Below, piece after piece: positions 8,928-16,412 of a DNA stretch of 64,000 bases. The first letter of the stretch is position 1. Each line of letters opens with the position of its first letter. The stretch spans positions 124,001-188,000 of the forward strand of contig NZ_RHHP01000038.1 in the NCBI RefSeq assembly GCF_003710815.1, written 5' to 3'. Origin of the DNA: Brevibacillus centrosporus. Lineage in GTDB: Bacteria; Bacillota; Bacilli; Brevibacillales; Brevibacillaceae. Both the position numbers and the translations under genes were made by a program. The notes beneath the pieces are model-generated. The model was not told the origin of the DNA, made no database searches, and saw only the letters and a program-made list of their open reading frames with translations.

Positions 8928-8968
8928 ATTATACTATGGTTTAACTTATCGTTTGTCAATATAAACGA
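8928..8968 (-). promoter_or_regulatory. Candidate promoter and operator of the dehydrogenase-transporter operon
   Basis: Read on the minus strand there is TTGACA (8954-8959) and TATAAT (8928-8933), but separated by 20 bp instead of 17, which suggests an activator-dependent promoter. The -35 overlaps a dyad, TCGTTT at 8949-8954 and AAACGA at 8963-8968, with ACTTAT repeated on both sides. Regulator unknown. Confidence 0.45.
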
Positions 8969-8993
8969 CTTATAACATTCTGAAATATAGTGT

Positions 8994-9036
8994 AAAAAAA
9001 CAGCTGTTTCCCAGCATTAGCCAGACAACAGCTGTA
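8994..9036 (-). terminator. Terminator of the EamA transporter gene
   Basis: AACAGCTGT occurs as an inverted repeat (8999-9008 and 9027-9035), followed on the minus strand by a T run. Confidence 0.75.
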
Positions 9037-9061
9037 TTTAGTAAGGAAATGGTATATTTTG

Positions 9062-9979
9062 CTACGAATGATGCGACTGCTTAGGTGCTTTCGACTGCTG
9101 CAAATTGGATAGCGCTACTCCTAAAAAGATAAAAGCAGCTCCAGCAAAAAAGCTCAGCCCTAGATGTTCATGCAGCAGCAGCCAGCCCAGAAAGGATCCG
9201 ACGATCGGCTGAACGAAGAAAAAGCCAGCTCCGCTCCCCGCCTGCATCATCTCAAAGCCTTTGTTCCACAGGTAAAAGGCACCTGCTGTAGAGATGATCC
9301 CGATATACAAGACACCCGCCCAAATTTCCCAGCCGAAATTCCAGGAGATCGGAGTAACGCTTATTTCCCAGATCATGACGGGGCTTGTGAAAATCAGACC
9401 GAACAGCGCTACATAGGTAGTCACAGCGAGAGAAGAGTAGAGCTGTGTCGCCTTTTTGCTGAGTACCGTGTACAATCCCCAGCTGACAGCCGCAACGAGC
9501 AGAATCACATTTCCGGCAAAGGAGGATTGCGCATCGGCTTGATCCGGCACACCAATGACGATGAAGACGCCTACCGTCGCGAGCACGATGCCGATCAGCT
9601 GCTTCCATTGGATGCGCTCTTTTAGCAGCCACACCGCGAAAATCGCGATGAAGGCAGGGGAAGCGGAGGTGATGAGTGCGCCCATATGAGCCGTCGAGAG
9701 CTTGGTTCCTAGGAACTGAGCGGCAATCGAGATGGTGATGCCAACAAAAGCAATCAGCATGATCATGGGAAAGTCTTTTTTGGCGATGTAGTCTTTGCGG
9801 GAGATGACGAAGGCCCCCAGCACGATCAGCGCGATCGCAAAGCGCAGGATCAATAGGGTAAACGGAGGAATGACTTCCAGCACGACTTTGCTTACGACAT
9901 ACACGCCTCCCCAGATCGCTGCAGCCAGCGTCAGGCAGATCGCTCCGAATAACTGCTGTTTCCATTGTGATTGAATCAT
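9062..9979 (-). CDS. EamA/DMT-family membrane transporter
   Basis: Ten-helix drug/metabolite transporter superfamily member of 305 residues, with two EamA repeats: the first after LFGAICLTLAAAIWGG, the second after GNVILLVAAVSWGLYTVLSKKA, and a short His-rich cytoplasmic tail. Such proteins export amino acids or small metabolites; the substrate is unknown. ATG 9979 is chosen because AGGGGA is 7 nt upstream. The frame stays open upstream, where ATG 10057 has GGGAGGG only 1-2 nt away. A 15-codon open frame with a strong ribosome-binding site precedes it, so expression may depend on leader translation. It follows the DinB-GNAT pair on the same strand. Confidence 0.85.
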   Translation of the reverse strand: MIQSQWKQQLFGAICLTLAAAIWGGVYVVSKVVLEVIPPFTLLILRFAIALIVLGAFVISRKDYIAKKDFPMIMLIAFVGITISIAAQFLGTKLSTAHMGALITSASPAFIAIFAVWLLKERIQWKQLIGIVLATVGVFIVIGVPDQADAQSSFAGNVILLVAAVSWGLYTVLSKKATQLYSSLAVTTYVALFGLIFTSPVMIWEISVTPISWNFGWEIWAGVLYIGIISTAGAFYLWNKGFEMMQAGSGAGFFFVQPIVGSFLGWLLLHEHLGLSFFAGAAFIFLGVALSNLQQSKAPKQSHHS

Positions 9980-10067
9980 GTATAGGTCCCCTCTCGGAAT
10001 GTTCATCATGAAAGCCCATATTCCGTAGCCGAGGGGAAGAATGTACCATCGATCCATTCCCTCCCGA

Positions 10068-10115
10068 CTAGGAGAGGACGGCAGGTACATCACATTCAAA
10101 CAAGTGGATTGTCAT
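10068..10115 (-). CDS. Possible leader peptide upstream of the EamA gene
   Basis: A 15-codon frame (MTIHLFECDVPAVLS) begins at ATG 10115 behind AAGGAGG, which overlaps the stop of the preceding GNAT gene. The ribosome-binding site is far stronger than expected by chance, and no longer frame uses it. The peptide ends about 90 bases before the EamA start. It could couple translation or act as an attenuator, or be a remnant. No homology is recognised. Confidence 0.4.
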   Translation of the reverse strand: MTIHLFECDVPAVLS

Positions 10116-10128
10116 TGGTTTCACCTCC

Positions 10129-10650
10129 TTATTCTGGTGACGGTGACAGCCATTTGGCTACGAGAAGAACAGGCTGCTCCAGACGACCGACTGGTGCAAG
10201 AACCTGGCGATACTGTTCGTAACCGAGCTTGCCCCAAAACAGCAGGGCCGGCTCGTTTTGAGCGATAACTCCGTGATGTACGTGGAAGCTGCCCTCAGAG
10301 GCACAGAGACCTTCTGCCAGCTGGACAGCTTCTCTGCCATAGCCTTTTCGTTGAAAGTTAGCATGGATTAGCAGCAGACTGATCCAGCTTTTTTGATCCG
10401 CGGGATTGGTGACGATCAGGTGCATGATGCCAACGATTTGTTCACCCGCGTACACTGTCAGCCAATATCCTGAAGGTATTCCCATCGTAGAATCATATTC
10501 GGTTTCCAGCTCTGCCAATGTCACGATTCCAAAGCCATTGCGCAGTTGATTGTACCCCGGGTTGCTGTTGTAGATGTTCAGGAGCTCGTGAAGTTCGTCC
10601 CGGATCGTTTCCCGCAGGACGAGGCGTTCTCCCGCTAAGGAAAGACTCAT
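10129..10650 (-). CDS. GNAT-family N-acetyltransferase
   Basis: Cytoplasmic acetyl-CoA-dependent acyltransferase of 173 residues. Visible features are the RimJ/RimL-like opening LAGERLVLRE, the central strand with SLLLIHANFQRKGYGREAVQLAE (motif A, with the R/Q-x-x-G-x-G/A loop written here as QRKGYG) and the C-terminal LGYEQYRQVLAPVGR-like strand. The ATG at 10650 overlaps the DinB stop by ATGA, so the two are co-translated. The acceptor substrate cannot be deduced. Confidence 0.8.
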   Translation of the reverse strand: MSLSLAGERLVLRETIRDELHELLNIYNSNPGYNQLRNGFGIVTLAELETEYDSTMGIPSGYWLTVYAGEQIVGIMHLIVTNPADQKSWISLLLIHANFQRKGYGREAVQLAEGLCASEGSFHVHHGVIAQNEPALLFWGKLGYEQYRQVLAPVGRLEQPVLLVAKWLSPSPE

Positions 10651-11114
10651 TGGGCGCCACCGTATTTTCGGATCAGGCCGATCTGTCCCGCGTGATAGCC
10701 GTTGTGATAGATGAGTCGTCCCAGCGCCTGTCGTGGAGTGAGTGTCCCGATCGGCGCCACGCAAGGAATGTCCCAAGCCTCTTCGGGCAGGGAGGAGAGG
10801 GAATCGAGCAGATGGGCAAAAGACGCTTCCCGAATCGCATGAAGCGGGGCAAGCTCCGTATAGATGCCTTCATCCTTCACGTTTCCAATCGTTGCAAGCG
10901 TAAGGCCATCTGGCAGCGGACGCTGAAAAAACATCATACAGAAGCGATACTCGACCTCCGCAATATGATGAATCAAAAAGCCGATAGAGTTGGAGCCAGG
11001 AGCCAATTTCCAGACAAGCTCCTTCTCCTCTAGATTGACTAGTACGTCCATATAACGAGAACGTGCGGTTTTCAGGGCAGGCAGCAGTGTCTGTTCGAAC
11101 ATCAGCTTGATCAT
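10647..11114 (-). CDS. DinB-superfamily protein
   Basis: Four-helix-bundle protein of about 155 residues. It has the DinB/YfiT metal-binding pattern: His residues in LIHHIAEVEYRF near residue 50 and the HNGYHAGQIGLI pair near the C-terminus, expected to bind a divalent metal. The family includes thiol-dependent S-transferases for mycothiol or bacillithiol, which fits a bacillithiol-making host, but the function here is not shown. GGAAGG abuts ATG 11114; the in-frame ATG 11102 is 12 nt away, so the start is uncertain. It is co-transcribed with the downstream GNAT gene. Confidence 0.75.
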   Translation of the reverse strand: MIKLMFEQTLLPALKTARSRYMDVLVNLEEKELVWKLAPGSNSIGFLIHHIAEVEYRFCMMFFQRPLPDGLTLATIGNVKDEGIYTELAPLHAIREASFAHLLDSLSSLPEEAWDIPCVAPIGTLTPRQALGRLIYHNGYHAGQIGLIRKYGGAQ

Positions 11115-11208
11115 CCTTCCATGGGGCTTGGAATATACATACTACCCTTATTATAGGTAAAATAGGACAAAAGAACAGACGAATCATTTTGAATATTGCG
11201 AATGAATG

Positions 11209-11237
11209 TTCACTCAGTTCTGGAAATTCGTTATACT
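11209..11237 (+). promoter_or_regulatory. Sigma-A-like promoter of the thioesterase gene
   Basis: TTCACT at 11209-11214 and TATACT at 11232-11237 are spaced by 17 bp. Transcription should start near 11244, which excludes any translation start further upstream, including TTG 11189. Confidence 0.6.
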
Positions 11238-11263
11238 GGAGAAAAGAAAAAGGAGCGCATCAA

Positions 11264-11662
11264 ATTGAGTTTCCCGTTCGTTCAACCGATCTGGATTTCA
11301 TTGGACACGTCAATAATGCAAAGTATTTGGAGTACATGGAATGGGCCCGGTTTGACTGGCTCTGGCAGACGGGACTGACTCTCGACGAGCTGCAGCGTCG
11401 CGCCATCATGCCGGTGGTGGTCAACATTACCATCAACTATCGAAAAGAACTGCGCATTCATGAACAGGTAATCGCCCGAACATCCGCGGTCAAGCTGGGC
11501 GAGAAAAGCTTTGTCATCTGCCACGAGCTGTTCAATCAGGAGGAGAGGCTCGTGGCAGATGCAGATGTCACGATGGTCATGATCGATGCCCATTCCCGCC
11601 GTGCTACGGAAATGCCAGCAGAGCTGCGTGAGGCGCTGTCGGCTGAATTGGCACAGCAATAG
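11264..11662 (+). CDS. Acyl-CoA thioesterase (4HBT hotdog family), possible AUU start
   Basis: Small hotdog-fold thioesterase of about 132 residues. The family pattern is clear: STDLDFIGHVNNAKYLEYMEWARF, with the conserved Asp and HVNN, then NITINYRKEL and the terminal strands. It hydrolyses acyl-CoA thioesters; chain specificity is unknown. AGGAG at 11250-11254 lies 9 nt before an in-frame ATT at 11264, and the homologous part of the protein begins right there. No ATG, GTG or TTG is in frame downstream of the promoter and upstream of the conserved region. The only canonical in-frame candidate, TTG 11189, lies upstream of the apparent promoter. Confidence 0.75.
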   Translation: MEFPVRSTDLDFIGHVNNAKYLEYMEWARFDWLWQTGLTLDELQRRAIMPVVVNITINYRKELRIHEQVIARTSAVKLGEKSFVICHELFNQEERLVADADVTMVMIDAHSRRATEMPAELREALSAELAQQ

Positions 11663-11778
11663 CGGGAAGCATCCATTTCCGCATCTTTGTACAGGTTGCT
11701 CCCCAGAAGGCGCGCTTTTTCCGTTACAATGAACAAGAGAGAACCAGACGGAGAAACGAGAGAAGGAGTGACGCCAAG

Positions 11779-12483
11779 GTGTCTGCTTTCACAACGATAT
11801 TGTTTGACTTAGATGATACTTTGTTTGACTTTTCGGCTTGCTGGGAAAAAGGGATGACGAATACGATCGCGTCACATCCGCTGACCCACGACTTGGATGG
11901 AGAGGCTTTGCTGTCAGCGCTGCGGCGGCATGGGGATGCGCTCTGGGTTGATGTCATTGCGAAAAAATACGATTTTACCCAATACCGCCAGCTGCGGCTG
12001 CAACGGTCCATGGCAGATTTCAACCGGGAAATCAGCGTGGAGGAAATCAACGGCTTTCAGCAAGCCTATGCGGCAGCGTGCATGGATGCGGTCACTCCTG
12101 ATGGGCATGTGAATGAGCTGATCGCGGATTTGTCCAAGCGCTTCACGCTCGGGATCGTGACCAACGGCCCCGTGGATATGGCGTTTATCAAGCTAGAGAG
12201 ACTTGGACTATCTGACTATTTCCCAAGAGAGCGCGTGTTTCTGTCCGAGCTGATCGGCTACCACAAGCCAGATCCGCGCATTTACGCCACCGTTTTACAA
12301 GCGCTGGATGTGGAAGCTTCCAAGGTGTTGTTTGTAGGAGATACATGGGAGGCGGATGTCGCTGGAGCGATGGAGGCGGGTATGTCCGCAGTCTGGATCA
12401 ACCCGCGTGGGAAAAAGCAGCCAACGAGCCATCAGCCTTTGGCCACGATCGAGCGGCTGGAGCAGCTTGCGTCCTGGTTATAG
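11779..12483 (+). CDS. HAD-superfamily phosphatase, YjjG-like
   Basis: HAD-IA hydrolase of 234 residues. Motif I is FDLDDTLFDF with the nucleophile Asp, motif II is GIVTNGP, the conserved Lys lies in YHKPDPRIY and motif III is VLFVGDTWEADVAGA. The helical cap between motifs I and II and the DDTLFDF spelling resemble YjjG-type pyrimidine nucleotidases that remove damaged or non-canonical nucleotides. Start GTG 11779 is supported by AAGGAG 10 nt upstream. It ends at a terminator shared with the convergent yitT-like gene. Confidence 0.82.
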   Translation: MSAFTTILFDLDDTLFDFSACWEKGMTNTIASHPLTHDLDGEALLSALRRHGDALWVDVIAKKYDFTQYRQLRLQRSMADFNREISVEEINGFQQAYAAACMDAVTPDGHVNELIADLSKRFTLGIVTNGPVDMAFIKLERLGLSDYFPRERVFLSELIGYHKPDPRIYATVLQALDVEASKVLFVGDTWEADVAGAMEAGMSAVWINPRGKKQPTSHQPLATIERLEQLASWL

Positions 12484-12494
12484 GTCAGAGTGAA

Positions 12495-12530
12495 AAAGTG
12501 CCTCCGAATAAAGGGAGGCACTTTCCTTTT
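12495..12530. terminator. Bidirectional terminator between HAD and YitT genes
   Basis: AAAGTGCCTCC and GGAGGCACTTT form an 11-bp stem around a short AT-rich loop, with T tracts on both sides, serving both convergent genes. Confidence 0.85.
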
Positions 12531-12540
12531 GTGCATATAG

Positions 12541-13422
12541 TCAGTGAATTGCGTTCTTTTTGAATTGTCCACCTCGGACGTCGTGAATATTGCCGACTGC
12601 CAAAAAGGCGCTCGGATCAATCTCTTCGACGATCATCTTGAGCTTTGCTTCTTCCAGGCGGGTAATGATGCAGAAGACGACCTTCTTCTCATCGCCTGTG
12701 TAGCCGCCCTCTCCTTTTAGATAGGTGACTCCGCGTCCCAGACGAGCTACGATGGCATCTCCAACATCCTTGTAGCTGTCGCTGATAATCCAAACCGATT
12801 TGGATTCCTGGAAGCCTTCGATGGTCAGATCGATCATTTTGAATGCAATGTAATAGGCGATCAGCGAGTACATCGCACGATCCCATCCGAATACGAATCC
12901 GGCGCTGCCCAAAATGAAAAAGTTGAAAAACATCACGATCTCACCAACGGAGAAGGGGGTCTTCTTGTTGAAAAGGACAGCAATAATCTCTGTACCATCC
13001 AGTGATCCTCCATTGCGCAGGACGAGCCCAACGCCAATTCCCAAAATGATTCCGCCAAACACGGCTGCGAGCAGCGGGTCATCCGTCAATCCGGGAACCG
13101 GGTGCAACAGGGCGGTTCCGACTGACATGACCGTGACTCCAAAAAGGGTAGATATGGCGAACGTCTTTCCAATCTGCCTGTAGCCGACAATCAGGAATGG
13201 TAAGTTGAGTAAAAATAGAAAAATGCCAAGAGTCCATCCAGTCAGGTGAGACGCAATAATCGAAATGCCTACAATACCGCCGTCAATAATCTGATTCGGA
13301 ACCAGAAAGATTTCCAGACCAACCGAGACGAGAGAAGCACCGATCAGGATGAAGAAGATTCTTTTGAGCAATTTTCCCAACGGCAATCTTTGGTGAGTCG
13401 ATTTTGACAATGTTTGTTCCAT
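12541..13422 (-). CDS. YitT-family membrane protein
   Basis: Integral membrane protein of 293 residues. Five to six hydrophobic helices are followed by a soluble C-terminal DUF2179 domain (DSYKDVGDAIVARLGRGVTYLKGEGGYTG). The GGSLDGTEIIAVL and FLVPNQIIDGGIVGIS stretches are characteristic of the YitT family (DUF161 plus DUF2179). The DUF2179 domain is thought to sense a ligand or regulate the channel-like part. Physiological role is not established. It is monocistronic, facing the HAD gene. Confidence 0.88.
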   Translation of the reverse strand: MEQTLSKSTHQRLPLGKLLKRIFFILIGASLVSVGLEIFLVPNQIIDGGIVGISIIASHLTGWTLGIFLFLLNLPFLIVGYRQIGKTFAISTLFGVTVMSVGTALLHPVPGLTDDPLLAAVFGGIILGIGVGLVLRNGGSLDGTEIIAVLFNKKTPFSVGEIVMFFNFFILGSAGFVFGWDRAMYSLIAYYIAFKMIDLTIEGFQESKSVWIISDSYKDVGDAIVARLGRGVTYLKGEGGYTGDEKKVVFCIITRLEEAKLKMIVEEIDPSAFLAVGNIHDVRGGQFKKNAIH

Positions 13423-13735
13423 CGTTCCCCTCCCAAATATTGATTGTTTACCTATTCATTATACCATTCCTTGCCTGATGCCTAAGGCTTAAATGTGCTA
13501 CCGCGTAAAAAAAGTACATTCACAGCTGATTTTTGGGTAATTAGCAGCCGCTTATGACATGCGCATTGACAGGGGAAGGGGAGATTGCTACTTTCTACTA
13601 GTGGGAAATCGGGGAGCACCTATCAGCCATGGCCAAATGGCGATGGTAGAAAAATATCGGAAAAATACACTACAAGGTATGTGAGACGAGTCGTTTTCAG
13701 ACGATTTTCTTTTTGGGTAGAAAGGAGGAGTAGGT
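13423..13735. other. Intergenic region before ynfA-like gene
   Basis: About 310 bases without a convincing gene. It holds the divergent control regions of the yitT-like gene and the ynfA-like gene, including a good plus-strand promoter at 13566-13594. No riboswitch or repeat was recognised. Confidence 0.5.
13566..13594 (+). promoter_or_regulatory. Sigma-A promoter for the ynfA-like gene
   Basis: TTGACA (13566-13571) and TACTTT (13589-13594) are separated by 17 bp, about 140 bases before the start codon. Confidence 0.6.
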
Positions 13736-14065
13736 ATGTTTGTAACCGTGCTCTTGTTTTTACTGGCTGGTCTGGCCGAAATTGGCGGCGGGTATTTGGT
13801 CTGGCTTTGGCTCAGGGAGTCCAAACCGATTGGATATGGTATCATCGGGGGCATTATTTTGGTTCTCTACGGGGTGATTCCGACCTTGCAGAGCTTTCCT
13901 TCCTTTGGGCGGGTGTACGCGGCATACGGAGGTGTGTTCATCGTTCTCGCTGTACTATGGGGGTGGCTGGTCGACAAAAAAACACCTGACTTGTACGACT
14001 GGCTCGGAGCTCTCATCTGCATGATTGGCGTGAGTGTAATCTTGTGGGCGCCACGTTCATCGTAG
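13736..14065 (+). CDS. YnfA/UPF0060-family small membrane protein
   Basis: Four-helix inner-membrane protein of 109 residues, matching the UPF0060 family by [23 protein letters not shown] at the start, then [15 protein letters not shown], the [18 protein letters not shown] helix and [20 protein letters not shown] at the end. The family resembles small multidrug resistance transporters in size and topology, but its substrate is unproven. AAAGGAGG lies upstream of ATG 13736. A bidirectional terminator separates it from the convergent cold-shock gene. Confidence 0.9.
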   Translation: MFVTVLLFLLAGLAEIGGGYLVWLWLRESKPIGYGIIGGIILVLYGVIPTLQSFPSFGRVYAAYGGVFIVLAVLWGWLVDKKTPDLYDWLGALICMIGVSVILWAPRSS

Positions 14066-14088
14066 AAGGAGAAAGCGGACTGAATAAG

Positions 14089-14124
14089 AAAAGCTGCCCC
14101 TCTTTACAGAGGTGGCAGCTTTTG
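14089..14124. terminator. Bidirectional terminator between ynfA-like and cold-shock genes
   Basis: AAAAGCTGCC (14089-14098) pairs with GGCAGCTTTT (14114-14123), with A/T tracts on both sides. Confidence 0.85.
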
Positions 14125-14132
14125 AAAGCCGA

Positions 14133-14333
14133 TTACAGTTTTACAACGTTCTCAGCTTGTGGTCCACGGTTGCCTTCTACTACGTTGAACTCAACGCGTT
14201 GGCCTTCTTCGAGGGTTTTGAAACCTTCGCCTGTGATTGCGCTGAAGTGTACGAATACATCGTTTCCGCCTTCAACTGCGATAAAGCCATAGCCTTTTTC
14301 AGCGTTGAACCATTTTACTGTACCTGTTTGCAT
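14133..14333 (-). CDS. Cold-shock protein (CspA/CspD family)
   Basis: A 66-residue single cold-shock domain that binds single-stranded RNA and acts as an RNA chaperone. The RNP1 motif ([10 protein letters not shown]) and RNP2 motif (DVFVHFSAI) are intact, and the ending [10 protein letters not shown] is typical. ATG 14333 is preceded by TTGGAGG at good distance. Its untranslated leader appears long and AT-rich, as usual for cold-inducible csp mRNAs. Confidence 0.93.
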   Translation of the reverse strand: MQTGTVKWFNAEKGYGFIAVEGGNDVFVHFSAITGEGFKTLEEGQRVEFNVVEGNRGPQAENVVKL

Positions 14334-14798
14334 GGGTGTTACCTCCAAAAAATAAAATGAATATGCAACTTTTATTTATGGGTAAAATAAAAATTCACAC
14401 ATTGGAAAAGGTTCAAACATACATGTAAACCCTTTACAATATGTGAACACTTAGAAATCTTTTGTTTGAATAAATACTACCACAGACAGCTATGGAAAGC
14501 AAACAAATAAGAGACGATAGGAAATATAAGAACTAGTCTTGTCAGTTGGAGCAAAAGACGGTTCTCATCGTTCCATGAGGAGGACAGAGAGCGTATCCTG
14601 TGAAAAGAGTAGAGGACCCATCAAGATCAAAAGTGGCACCTAATAACAGGTTCTTTCTTATCAGTTTCCTATTTTCTTCCTGTAATCTGACAAACTGCGT
14701 AAACAACTTTACAGCGATCAAAAGTAGCGCTAACGTTGGGAGTGGAATGAACGACTTGCTAGCAGCAAAAAAGTTTGGAGAAAGGAGACAGATTGCAT
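14334..14798. other. Intergenic region: csp 5' leader and stretch before mqnB
   Basis: The part next to the cold-shock gene (14334 to about 14480) is AT-rich and probably its regulatory leader. The rest, up to mqnB, shows no recognisable gene, riboswitch or repeat. An open frame of about 70 codons on the plus strand lacks a ribosome-binding site and is not called. Confidence 0.4.
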
Positions 14799-15461
14799 TT
14801 GAACACACAATCAACTGAAAAAAGAATCTTGGTCGTGACTTCTGTGGAAGCAGAACGGGATGCCGTTTTCCGCGGCCTTCGGGACGATGCTCGCTTTACA
14901 GTCCGCATCGGAGGAGTAGGTCCGATCGCAGCAGCGTCGCGAACCGCGCGGATACTGGCGACAGAGGAGCCGTTTGATCTGGTCATTTGTGCCGGGATCA
15001 GTGGTGGGTTTGTCGGTCAGGCAGAGGTAGGCTCGCTGGTCGTCGGCAGTGAGATTGTCTGTGCCGATCTCGGCGCGGAAACGGCTGAAGGCTTTTGCAG
15101 TTTGGACGAGCTCGGCTTCGGTTCTGCCCACGTCCCGGTAGATCAACAGCTGGCAGCAAGTGTTACAGAGGCGCTGAAGGCAGCAGAATTGCCAGTGAAA
15201 ATGGCGCCGATCCTGACATTGTCGACGGTGACGGGTACGGCGCAGACAGCTGCGGAGCTAGCACGACGCATGCCTGATGCCGCTGCGGAAGCGATGGAGG
15301 GGTATGGCGTAGCGGTTGCCGCACAGGATGCAGGAATACCGGTATTAGAAATTCGGGCTGTTTCCAATGCGATTGGCCCGCGTGACAAATCTGCTTGGCG
15401 AATGAAAGAGGCTTTTGCTGCTCTGGAAGCAGCCAGCTCTGTACTACGGGAGGTATTATGA
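14799..15461 (+). CDS. mqnB: Futalosine hydrolase (menaquinone biosynthesis)
   Basis: Cytoplasmic nucleosidase of about 220 residues that cleaves futalosine to hypoxanthine and dehypoxanthine futalosine in the alternative menaquinone pathway. The phosphorylase/nucleosidase fold is visible: VVTSVEAERDAV at the start, GGVGPIAAA, CAGISGGF, then EAMEGYGVAVAAQDAGIPVLEIRAVSNAIG with the catalytic-site Glu/Met region. The TTG at 14799 gives MNTQSTEK; GGAG lies 11 nt upstream, and TTG 14793 at 5 nt is an alternative. The stop overlaps the mqnD start, and the pairing with mqnD makes the assignment strong. Confidence 0.88.
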   Translation: MNTQSTEKRILVVTSVEAERDAVFRGLRDDARFTVRIGGVGPIAAASRTARILATEEPFDLVICAGISGGFVGQAEVGSLVVGSEIVCADLGAETAEGFCSLDELGFGSAHVPVDQQLAASVTEALKAAELPVKMAPILTLSTVTGTAQTAAELARRMPDAAAEAMEGYGVAVAAQDAGIPVLEIRAVSNAIGPRDKSAWRMKEAFAALEAASSVLREVL

Positions 15462-16291
15462 TGAAGATTGCTTTTTCTCCATGTCCAAACGACACGTTTG
15501 TCTTCCACGCATGGGCGCATGGGCTGGTTCCCGGTGCTCCCGAGCTGGACATTATGTACGCAGATATTGACATCACCAACCATTTGGCGATCAACACAGA
15601 AGGCCCGGAGGTTATGAAAATCTCCTATGCGGCCCTGCCTTGGGTTTTGAAAGACTACGCCCTGATACCGTGTGGCGGAGCACTGGGGAGAGGCTGCGGT
15701 CCGCTTGTTCTGACACAGGACAGCAGCGATCCGGCCAAGCTGTCTGGTAAACGCGTAGCCGTTCCTAGCGAGCGCTCTACCGCTTATCTGCTGTTCCGCT
15801 TGTGGGCAGCGCAAAATGTCCCGGGTGGCGTAGGGGAGATTGTCGTGATGCCTTTCCATGAAATCATGCCTGCCGTACGGGATGGCAAGATCGATGCGGG
15901 TCTGGTCATTCACGAGGCACGCTTTACTTATCAAAACTACGGCTTGACCATGATGCAAGACTTGGGCAGCTGGTGGGAGTCTGACACGGGTCTGCCGATT
16001 CCGCTGGGTGCCATCATCGCTCGCCGTTCTATGGATATCGAAGCTTTGACCAAATGGACTCGTGCTTCTGTCGAGTACGCGTGGGCACATCCGGAGGCAT
16101 CCAGAGAATATGTAGCGGCGCATGCTCAAGAAATGGCGCCGGAGGTAACACAAGCACACATCGATTTGTACGTAAACGAGTTTACGAGAGATCTGGGCGA
16201 TGACGGGTTCGCAGCCATCTCAGGCTTGCTCTCCAGGGCTGCTGATGAAGGTCTGGTTCCCCAATTTGATTTGGCTCTTTTGCGTGCGTAA
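15461..16291 (+). CDS. mqnD: 1,4-dihydroxy-6-naphthoate synthase (menaquinone biosynthesis)
   Basis: A 276-residue enzyme with a periplasmic-binding-protein-like fold that converts cyclic dehypoxanthine futalosine to 1,4-dihydroxy-6-naphthoate. Family landmarks are FSPCPNDTFVFHAW at the start, the DIDITNHLA segment, ISYAALPWVL, GCGPLVLT and the VIHEARFTY motif with its conserved His. ATG 15461 is 7 nt behind GGGAGG and shares one base with the mqnB stop; ATG 15458 is also possible. A terminator follows. mqnA, mqnC and later steps are not in the window. Confidence 0.92.
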   Translation: MKIAFSPCPNDTFVFHAWAHGLVPGAPELDIMYADIDITNHLAINTEGPEVMKISYAALPWVLKDYALIPCGGALGRGCGPLVLTQDSSDPAKLSGKRVAVPSERSTAYLLFRLWAAQNVPGGVGEIVVMPFHEIMPAVRDGKIDAGLVIHEARFTYQNYGLTMMQDLGSWWESDTGLPIPLGAIIARRSMDIEALTKWTRASVEYAWAHPEASREYVAAHAQEMAPEVTQAHIDLYVNEFTRDLGDDGFAAISGLLSRAADEGLVPQFDLALLRA

Positions 16292-16313
16292 TCAAACCGA
16301 ATGGAAGCAAGAG

Positions 16314-16356
16314 AAACTCTGTAGCCACTCTAGGGTGGGATGGCTACAGAGTTTTT
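16314..16356 (+). terminator. Terminator after mqnD
   Basis: AAACTCTGTAGCCA pairs with TGGCTACAGAGTTT (14 bp) around a 13-nt loop, followed by T. Confidence 0.85.
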
Positions 16357-16412
16357 TGCGTTCGGAGTATTTTCCGCCCAAGCAAGGCACAAAGCGCAAA
16401 TAGCCGGTGGAG

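Noticed and set aside
9252-10049. Alternative frame overlapping the EamA transporter (265 codons)
   Set aside because: The translation is rich in His, Arg and Cys without membrane helices, whereas the other frame gives a complete ten-helix transporter with a good ribosome-binding site.
14600-14818. Frame of 72 codons before mqnB
   Set aside because: No ribosome-binding site, overlaps the mqnB start and translation is not protein-like.
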